In this document: piece by piece, positions 57,906 to 64,000 of the stretch | Layout: each line of letters starts with the position of its first letter | How positions within the stretch are numbered: position 1 is the first letter of the stretch | Source of the DNA: Vibrio metoecus | Lineage (GTDB): Bacteria; Pseudomonadota; Gammaproteobacteria; Enterobacterales; Vibrionaceae | Direction: 5' to 3' | NCBI RefSeq assembly: GCF_000696385.1 | Contig: NZ_JJMN01000064.1 | Location: 1-64,000, forward strand | DNA length: 64,000 nucleotides | Made by a program: the position numbers and the translations under genes | Notes under the pieces: generated by a model | Told to the model about the DNA's origin: nothing | The model's input: only the letters and a program-made list of their open reading frames with translations | Databases searched by the model: none

Positions 57906-58536
57906 GCCAATCAGAGTAGTGATGGTGGATGACCATCAAGTGGTATTGGATGGTTTTATTGCCCGCTTAGAGCAAGAGCCTGAAATCGATGTGGTTGCAA
58001 CGGCGAGCAATGGTTTAGAAGCATTGGAGTTAGTTAAACTGCATCAACCGGATGTGGTGTTGATGGATGTCAGCATGCCGATCATGAATGGTATTGACGC
58101 AACCCGCTTAATCAAAGAAGAAGTCCCGAACACCAAAGTATTGATGCTGACGATGCATGATAATCGAGAGTACATCATGCAAGTGATGCAAGCCGGCGCA
58201 ATGGGGTACATGCTCAAAGAAATTTCCGCGCTCAAAATGGTGCAGGCAATAAAAACCGTTCACCAAGGGGCGACGTATTTTTGTGAATCGACCACGTCCA
58301 CACTGTTTAGCCAAGAAATCTTACCTATGGCGAATAAACCTAACCCACTTAGCCGCCGCGAAGAGGCAATTTTACGCCTCGTCGCACAAGGGTGTAGCAG
58401 CAAAAAAATTGCGACCTTGCTGAATATCAGTTATCGAACCGTAGAAACGCACCGCCAAAACATCAAGCATAAGCTCGATATTCACTCCACTGCGGAATTA
58501 GCACAATACGCATTACAACACGGCTTATTAGAGTAA
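57898..58536 (+). CDS. LuxR/NarL-family response regulator
   Basis: This protein of about 212 residues has a receiver domain with the acidic pair Asp11-Asp12 and phospho-acceptor Asp57 (VVLMDVSMP). A LuxR-type helix-turn-helix (NPLSRREEAILRLVAQGCSSKKIATLLNISYRTVETHRQNIKHKLD) follows. It is coupled to the kinase gene by overlap. I prefer the ATG at 57898 with GGA seven bases upstream; an ATG 12 bases earlier is an alternative. It probably controls the dctPQM operon. Confidence 0.92.
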   Translation: MDKPIRVVMVDDHQVVLDGFIARLEQEPEIDVVATASNGLEALELVKLHQPDVVLMDVSMPIMNGIDATRLIKEEVPNTKVLMLTMHDNREYIMQVMQAGAMGYMLKEISALKMVQAIKTVHQGATYFCESTTSTLFSQEILPMANKPNPLSRREEAILRLVAQGCSSKKIATLLNISYRTVETHRQNIKHKLDIHSTAELAQYALQHGLLE

Positions 58537-58538
58537 CT

Positions 58539-59042
58539 TTATTCCGGTTGAGTAATGCTGCCAATTGTGAGCATTGGGGCTGCATCCATGTCTTGCGCAT
58601 TCATCATGGCTGAAATTCGTTGCACAGAGGAGAGAAGTAAACTCTGCTCCCAGTCTTGTAGCTGATGAAATTGTTCAACGAAACTTTCTTGCAAAGGCTG
58701 AGGGGCTTGGGCTAACAGTTTACGCCCTTCATCGGTTAAGTGAGCATGAACTTTACGTTTATCACTGTTACTACGCACGCGCTGCACATACCCATTGCGT
58801 TCTAATCTATCCAAAATAGTTGTGGCTGTGCCTTGGCTCATGTTGGTGTGAACCGCGAGTTCACGAATCGTGACTTGGCCTAAATCGTTAATTGAGCGCA
58901 TCAAAATCAGTTGCGGGCCGGTGAGGCCTGCATCTTTATTGAGTTTTTTAGAGTGTAGATCGATCGCGCGGATGATCTGACGGAGTGCGACTAATACTTC
59001 TTCGTGCTTTTCCACAATGGTGCTCACATTACGATGACTCAA
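58539..59042 (-). CDS. cosR: MarR-family osmotic regulator CosR
   Basis: This 167-residue MarR-type winged-helix repressor reads RQIIRAIDLHSKKLNKDAGLTGPQLILMRSI and has the recognition helix around VHTNMSQGTATTILDRLERNGYVQRVRS. The V. cholerae protein in this position beside opuD is CosR (VC1278), known to control compatible-solute synthesis and transport, motility and biofilm. The start is a TTG with TAAGG seven bases upstream. It is divergent from opuD, with two candidate operators in the gap. Confidence 0.9.
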   Translation of the reverse strand: MSHRNVSTIVEKHEEVLVALRQIIRAIDLHSKKLNKDAGLTGPQLILMRSINDLGQVTIRELAVHTNMSQGTATTILDRLERNGYVQRVRSNSDKRKVHAHLTDEGRKLLAQAPQPLQESFVEQFHQLQDWEQSLLLSSVQRISAMMNAQDMDAAPMLTIGSITQPE

Positions 59043-59116
59043 GCGCGAACCTTACCTCACTTCTTCTGTTTTTAAAAGCATTGAGCTCTTCTCTATTGAA
59101 CGTCTGTTTTGCTAAA

Positions 59117-59146
59117 TTGATTTCAATTAATATGTTTTGATATCAA
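59117..59146. promoter_or_regulatory. Paired MarR-type operators between cosR and opuD
   Basis: Two TTGA-N2-TCAA palindromes, at 59117-59126 and 59137-59146, have centres 20 bases apart, on the same DNA face. They lie in the 335-base cosR-opuD gap, where CosR would bind. The rest of the gap is AT-rich with no gene. Confidence 0.6.
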
Positions 59147-59377
59147 TGAATATTGTAACTGTCAGTGTGCTCGATTTAATCATGAAATATTCATTTCTAT
59201 CGGATAATTAGTGAATAAATGCGTGTAAAACTGGATCTTATCTGTGATCCATGTAAAATAATCATACTTTTTATGAATGGAATTAACAATGAGTACAAAG
59301 CAATTTGTGTTTTTTAAAATGAAAATGCTTTGTTGTCATTGTTATTGAGTTCGATTTATATGACTCAGAGAGGAAAC

Positions 59378-60982
59378 ATGACACAAGAAATTGATAAGTA
59401 CAGTATCGACAATACGGACTACACCGTAGGTCAAGACAATGTACAAAAATGGGGATTCGATGTGCACAATCCTGTCTTTGGGATCAGTGCGGGTTTGATC
59501 GCGGCATTCTTGTTATTGGCCGTATTGGTGGATGCTCACCAAGCCAAAATAGGGTTAGACGCGATAAAACAGAGCATTATTGCCAGCTTTGATTGGCTAT
59601 TTATCTGGTCGGGTAACCTTTTCCTATTGTTCTGCATCGGCTTGGTACTTTCACCGTATGGCAAGATCCGCCTTGGGGGGCAGGCGGCTAAGGCAGATCA
59701 TTCTTTCCTATCTTGGTTAGCCATGCTATTTGCTGCCGGAATGGGGATTGGCTTGATGTTTTGGAGTGTTGCTGAGCCAGTTGCTTACTATACCGGTTGG
59801 TATGAAACCCCGTTGGGTGTGGAAGCAAATACCCCACAAGCTGCACAACTTGCGATGGGAGCAACGATGTTTCACTGGGGGCTTCATCCATGGGCGATTT
59901 ATGGAATAGTGGCGCTCTCACTGGCTTTCTTTTGTTACAACAAGGGCTTGCCTCTATCAATGCGTTCGGTGTTTTATCCTTTGCTGGGTGATCGAGCTTG
60001 GGGATGGGCAGGGCATATTGTCGATATTCTGGCGGTACTGGCGACCTTATTTGGTTTGGCAACCTCATTGGGGTTGGGTGCTCAGCAAGCGGCATCGGGC
60101 ATTCACCACGTGTTTGGTTTTGAATCCGGTATTGGGTTACAAATTGTGGTGATCTGTGTAGTGACTGGCTTAGCCACCTTGTCTGTGGTGCGTGGTATTG
60201 ATGGAGGAGTCAAAGTTATCTCAAACATCAATATGATTGTGGCGTTTTTACTGCTCGCACTCGTTGCGGTGATTGGTTATAGCGTGACGTTTTCTTCAAT
60301 CCCGACCACGCTGTTAGCGTATTTGCAAAATATCATTCCGTTGAGCAATCCTCACGGCCGTGAAGATGAGGTGTGGTTTCAAGGTTGGACAGTATTCTAC
60401 TGGGCGTGGTGGATTTCATGGTCTCCTTTCGTCGGTATGTTTATCGCCCGCGTCTCGAAAGGACGAACCATTCGTGAATTTATTGTGGCAGTATTGCTCA
60501 TTCCAACATTAGTAACATTAGTTTGGATGTCGGTCTTTGGTGGCTTGGCGATTGACGATGTGATCAACAAGGTGGGTGTGTTGGGACAAAATGGCTTAAC
60601 GGATGTGTCGCTAGCGATGTTCCAAATGTTTGATTCGTTAGCTTATGGCAATGTGCTTTCGATAATTGCTGTCATCCTTGTCTTGGTGTTTTTTATCACT
60701 TCATCGGATTCGGGTTCATTGGTGATCGACAGTATCACGTCAGGAGGTAAATTGGATTCTCCGGTACTGCAACGTATCTTTTGGGCTGTGTTAGAAGGGG
60801 CTGTGGCGATTGCCTTGTTATGGATTGGTGGAACAGAAGCCGTGCAAGCTCTGCAAGCGGGAGTGATTTCAACCGCGTTACCCTTCACCGTTATCTTATT
60901 GCTGATGTGTGTCAGTCTGTGGAAGGGGTTAAAAACAGAGCCTGAATTCACTGAACAATCGAAAATATTGCATCATCGTTAA
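59378..60982 (+). CDS. opuD: BCCT-family glycine betaine/compatible solute transporter
   Basis: This 534-residue transporter has 12 membrane segments and the BCCT signatures MFHWGLHPWAIYGIVALSLAF, ATSLGLGAQQAASGIHHVFG and FYWAWWISWSPFVGMFIARVSKGRTIREF. OpuD of V. cholerae (VC1279) imports glycine betaine for osmoprotection. The ATG at 59378 follows GAGAGGAAAC closely and is chosen over an in-frame TTG 48 bases upstream. It is divergent from cosR. Confidence 0.9.
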   Translation: MTQEIDKYSIDNTDYTVGQDNVQKWGFDVHNPVFGISAGLIAAFLLLAVLVDAHQAKIGLDAIKQSIIASFDWLFIWSGNLFLLFCIGLVLSPYGKIRLGGQAAKADHSFLSWLAMLFAAGMGIGLMFWSVAEPVAYYTGWYETPLGVEANTPQAAQLAMGATMFHWGLHPWAIYGIVALSLAFFCYNKGLPLSMRSVFYPLLGDRAWGWAGHIVDILAVLATLFGLATSLGLGAQQAASGIHHVFGFESGIGLQIVVICVVTGLATLSVVRGIDGGVKVISNINMIVAFLLLALVAVIGYSVTFSSIPTTLLAYLQNIIPLSNPHGREDEVWFQGWTVFYWAWWISWSPFVGMFIARVSKGRTIREFIVAVLLIPTLVTLVWMSVFGGLAIDDVINKVGVLGQNGLTDVSLAMFQMFDSLAYGNVLSIIAVILVLVFFITSSDSGSLVIDSITSGGKLDSPVLQRIFWAVLEGAVAIALLWIGGTEAVQALQAGVISTALPFTVILLLMCVSLWKGLKTEPEFTEQSKILHHR

Positions 60983-61061
60983 GAATCTAAACCGAGCCAT
61001 TTAACCAAAGGGTGACTCAAATAGGCGATAAATTTTTCCCGAAAGGGTTCTCGATGTGTTC

Positions 61062-61093
61062 TCAAAAAAATGCGCGGAGCATTCTCCGCGCAA
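61062..61093 (-). terminator. Terminator of the deacetylase gene
   Basis: A nine-base-pair GC-rich stem (TGCGCGGAG / CTCCGCGCA, four-base loop) is followed on the minus strand by a run of seven T residues, about 30 bases after the stop. Confidence 0.88.
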
Positions 61094-61122
61094 ACTATCT
61101 TACGATAGATAGGAGCAGCTTT

Positions 61123-62408
61123 TTATAAAGCTGTGAATAAGGTGTTCTGAGTGTCTGGTGTCCAGTTTTGTTGAGAAACATGAGGGACACTAACTAAATA
61201 GCGCATGCCTTTATAGTTGACGACGTCTCCTTGTTCATAGGAAACATTAAGAGCCCAGTTGGTCGCTGGATCTGCGTTGGTCCATAAACTTGAAGTAGAA
61301 GAAGGCGCCCAGTCTTCTTGTGCAGTGTGAGTGGTCACTGCTTTGTACACGACGCCATGATGTAAAACATACTCTCCTGATTGATACGTTTTGCCAACGC
61401 TCCAAAGTGGAGTGTAGTTATCAATAGTATCAAAGACATAGCCTGCTTCCTTGGCGATACGGATAAACTCCGCAAGCTTAGGTAGGTTTTGCGTTGCCCC
61501 CATGCCACGTTTCCCGTCTTCAAATAGAAACTCGTGTGTTAGAACAATGACTTTATCTGCGTGAAGTGAGGTACCGCAGGGAAATTCTTGAGCTTTTGAG
61601 TTAATCGGTTCGATGGTTGCTGGTGAGCAGTTATTCAAAGCGTTATCTACATAACGTAAAAAGGGCACGGCTTCGGTCAAGCTGTTGGCAGGCATAGGGA
61701 TGCCCCAGTTTTCCGGTGCCCAGTCTACATCCCAACCATGGGATTGATAGCCTTGATTGGCTAGAATGTTTTGTACCTCAATCGAGGCTTTTACGCTGTT
61801 CGATGGGTTAACGGGATCGCAAATATAACCCGGTTCCCAAGGTTTTAAATTGTCTGATGTGGCGCATAAACCATCGGCTTGAAAGTGCTTTGTTACCCGC
61901 CAACCATTGGTGTAAGGGAGGCGAGCCAGTTCATTACCTTTGTAATTTGGATAACTACGAATGGTTGGCAGATGTTTTTCTAGCGTGATCAGATTTTGCT
62001 CGAAAGTGGCCGCATCATGGACAGGATCTTGATAAGAGTTGATTTGATGATTACCCGTAACATTACACTCTGCACCGCTGGTTGGGCCAAACTCTTCCAC
62101 ACAGTTGTGAATCATATGATCGTAGCTGTGGTTGCCGACAATGTGGCCTGAATCCAGTGCAAATTTGAGAGCCTCTAGAGCACGATCTTCATTTTCATCA
62201 CCGATACCATCTAGGTGCCAAGCGTTAACATAAAAATGTCGCTTTAAACACCACCTTGGTTCAACACTTTTATCACTTCAATCGAGGCGTTGATCGGACC
62301 GTCATCAAAAGTCAGATAAATCGTACCTTTCGGTGTGCTGGTAGCAAGTGAGGGGGCTGAAATAGCGAAAGCCATTGCAGTAAATAAAGCCAATTTTTTT
62401 AATTTCAT
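61123..62408 (-). pseudogene. Secreted chitin-oligosaccharide deacetylase (frameshifted as sequenced)
   Basis: This enzyme removes one N-acetyl group from chitobiose and longer chitin oligomers, giving GlcNAc-GlcN type products. It has a signal peptide (MKLKKLALFTAMAFAISAPSLA) and the NodB motifs TFDDGP (first segment) and NHSYDH (after the shift). The C-terminal half has two carbohydrate-binding repeats (TYQSGEYVLHHGVVYKAV, SYEQGDVVNYKGMRYLVS). The frame breaks near 62232-62248; removing one base in each of two A runs (printed strand) restores GGVKATFYVNAWHLDG and about 427 residues. V. cholerae COD (VC1280) is 431. The ATG at 62408 has GGA seven bases upstream. Confidence 0.9.
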
Positions 62409-62580
62409 ATTCATTTCCATTTATTTAAATAAGAAATTTAGGGTGACGTTGTTAGTGTTTATATTGATAGAAATAACAAGTTTCTAGCGGTGCTTATTTA
62501 TTTTCTCTGATTATCCTATCCAGAAGTACATCAATAAAAATAGCGTTAACTATCTGAAATGGGATTTTGTTCACGAATAA

Positions 62581-62594
62581 CGCAACCGGTTGCG
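62581..62594. promoter_or_regulatory. LacI-family operator upstream of the PTS genes
   Basis: CGCAACCGGTTGCG is a perfect 14-base palindrome of the LacI/GalR type (central CG). It lies 66 bases before the IIB start. A LacI-type regulator is expected in the cel cluster outside this window; the link is inference. Confidence 0.65.
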
Positions 62595-62659
62595 CTTTTT
62601 AATGTGCATTTTATTTGCTACAGTTTTTAGGTCGATATTTGAACAAGGGACGTTTGAGC

Positions 62660-62965
62660 ATGAAAAAAATCCTACTCTGTTGTAGTGCGGGTATGTCTAC
62701 CAGTATGTTAGTAAAGAAAATGCAGCAAGCTGCTGAAATTAAAGGAATTGAATGTAAGATTGATGCGCTGTCAGTGAATGCATTTGAAGAGGTGATCCAG
62801 GAATATGATGTCTGTCTACTGGGGCCACAAGTCCGTTTTCAGCTAGAAGAGTTACGCAAGACAGCTAACGAATACGGTAAAAATATTGCTGCCATCTCTC
62901 CTCAAGCTTACGGCATGATGAAAGGTGATGAGGTTCTTCAGCAAGCATTAGATTTAATTAACTAA
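62660..62965 (+). CDS. PTS cellobiose/chitobiose-type IIB component
   Basis: This 101-residue cytoplasmic phosphotransfer protein of the lactose/cellobiose PTS family reads KKILLCCSAGMSTSMLVKKM, with catalytic Cys8 in the CSAGMSTS loop, and LLGPQVRFQLEELRK in the second half. The ATG at 62660 has AAGGGA ten bases upstream. It is first of a PTS operon that continues past the window. In V. cholerae the neighbouring cluster has been called the cel locus. Cellobiose or a glucosamine disaccharide is the likely substrate. Confidence 0.92.
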   Translation: MKKILLCCSAGMSTSMLVKKMQQAAEIKGIECKIDALSVNAFEEVIQEYDVCLLGPQVRFQLEELRKTANEYGKNIAAISPQAYGMMKGDEVLQQALDLIN

Positions 62966-63054
62966 ATATTTCTTTGACTGAAAATATTGCCACTCAACTC
63001 TCATCGATTAAATGAGGGTAGGGTAAGTCTTTATCTAAATATAAGGTGAATTCT

Positions 63055-64000
63055 ATGAAGCTTTATGATGCGATAATTGGAATCGTAGAGAAGCATATAG
63101 CGCCCATCGCGGCAAAGGTGGGGAATCAACCCCATGTGAGAGCGATGCGTGACGGCTTTATTGTCGCGATGCCATTTATTATTGTGGGTAGTTTTATTTT
63201 AATTTTTGCTTTTCCTCCTTTTGCTGAAGATACCACGAACACTTTTGGTCGGGTGTGGTTAGATATTGCTACAACCCACTTCGATATGATCATGATGCCT
63301 TTTAATATGTCGATGGGAATCATGACGATATTTGTTTCATTGGGTGTGGCATACAGCTTAGCGAAAGCCTACAAAATGGACGGTATTACGAGTGCGGTGC
63401 TGTCATTAATGAGCTTTTTGTTGGTCGCGGCTCCCGCTAAAGATGACACACTATCTATGGCTCACATGGGGGGAACTGGGATCTTCACTGCGGTGATGTG
63501 TGCTTTTTTTGCGGTGGAACTGTACCGCTTTATGAAAAAACATAACATCACCATTCGTATGCCTGAGCAAGTTCCCCCCGCGATTGCTCGCTCATTTGAA
63601 GTTTTGTTGCCTGTTCTAGCGATTTTTGTGACGCTTTAAAATCCGCTGAGCCTTTTCGTACAAGCCGAGTATGGCATGTTGATCCCTGATGCGGTTATGG
63701 CGATGTTTAAGCCCTTGATCAGTGCTTCAAATACCTTGCCAGCCATTATTGGTGCACTGTTAGTGTGTCAGTTGTTGTGGTTTGCAGGGATTCATGGCGC
63801 TGCGATTGTTGTGGGCTTACTGTCTCCCATCTTCTTAACCAATATTAGTGCCAATATCGATGCATTCGTTACTGGGCAGCCTGTGCCGAATATTTTTACT
63901 CAACCGTTCTGGGATTTTTATATTTTCATTGGTGGCTCTGGGGCAACACTCGCGCTCGTTATTCTGATGTCGTTCAGCCGTTCTGCACACCTGAAAAGTA
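63055..64000 (+). pseudogene. PTS cellobiose/chitobiose-type IIC component, interrupted and cut by window end
   Basis: The membrane channel of the same PTS starts at the ATG at 63055 (AAGG upstream) with KLYDAIIGIVEKHIAPIAAKVG and HVRAMRDGFIVAMPFIIVGSF. After LPVLAIFVTL a TAA stop occurs at 63637, yet the same frame continues with NPLSLFVQAEYGML and FKPLISASNTLPAIIGALLVCQLLWFAGIHGAA, both typical IIC blocks. It continues to the end of the window without another stop. The internal stop is either a point mutation or a sequencing error; reading frame is otherwise kept. The 3' end lies outside the window. Confidence 0.85.

Noticed and set aside
1..64000. CRISPR arrays, insertion sequences, integrase genes, tRNA attachment sites
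   Set aside because: No repeat-spacer pattern, transposase motifs, recombinase genes or tRNA genes were seen in the window.

Overview
The window reads as chromosomal DNA of a Vibrio of the V. cholerae group. Support comes from gene content and order known from that group: purT, yohJK-cdd, sbcB, the cobTSU-cobC / btuCD B12 block, yfaE-nrdB-nrdA, ubiG | gyrA, ribA beside an iron-regulated imelysin operon, the ycbB-ycbK-ycbL trio, and cosR | opuD followed by a chitin-oligosaccharide deacetylase and a cellobiose-type PTS. Between gyrA and trhO lies a complete nrf (cytochrome c nitrite reductase) locus. To my knowledge V. cholerae N16961 lacks it, so a sister species (for example V. mimicus or V. 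metoecus) or a divergent strain is likely. I cannot settle the species by eye.

Layout. 1-7.5 kb: purine (purT), membrane carriers, cytidine salvage (cdd with yohJK), exonuclease I and a cystine symporter, all on the minus strand. 7.7-15 kb: msrB, late cobalamin assembly (cobT, cobS, cobU, cobC), astE, the B12 importer btuCD, then a candidate sigma54-driven small RNA. 15-21.7 kb: MazG-like pyrophosphohydrolase, DUF2750, chemoreceptor, ACT-domain protein, DUF3943 and a CinA-like protein. 21.7-29.8 kb: class Ia ribonucleotide reductase with its ferredoxin and NrdR/DnaA sites, ubiG and gyrA. 29.8-37.7 kb: nrfG, nrfA (reversed) and nrfBCDE-nrfX-nrfF, with FNR and NarP sites between nrfA and nrfB. 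37.7-39.1 kb: AT-rich stretch with two tiny basic proteins and a cold-shock protein. 39.1-53 kb: trhO, AraC regulator and MFS exporter, ribA, the Fur-linked imelysin operon, and cell-wall enzymes. 53-58.5 kb: TRAP transporter with a two-component system. 58.5-64 kb: cosR/opuD osmoprotection and the COD/PTS sugar locus, cut by the window end.

How the genes work together. The nrf genes form a full periplasmic nitrite-to-ammonia pathway: the pentahaem donor NrfB, the quinol dehydrogenase NrfCD, the catalytic NrfA, and NrfEFG plus a thioredoxin to attach the CXXCK haem. The irpA operon (imelysin, di-haem oxidoreductase, imelysin, DUF1513) behaves as one Fur-controlled iron-uptake unit. The cob and btu genes handle corrinoid salvage and import.

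A major caveat: eleven genes carry single-base insertions or deletions relative to their obvious reading frames (cobT, the DUF3943 gene, nrdB, nrfB, nrfC, nrfE, nrfF, the di-haem oxidoreductase, dctP, dctM and the deacetylase), and the PTS IIC gene has an in-frame stop. Most are +1 events in short base runs, several cluster within tens of bases, and one hits aerobically essential nrdB. This pattern fits sequencing or assembly error better than gene decay. I mark these genes as frameshifted 'as sequenced' and give the span the intact gene would have. I recognised no large novel defence, phage or mobile system, and no tRNA, rRNA, CRISPR array or insertion sequence.
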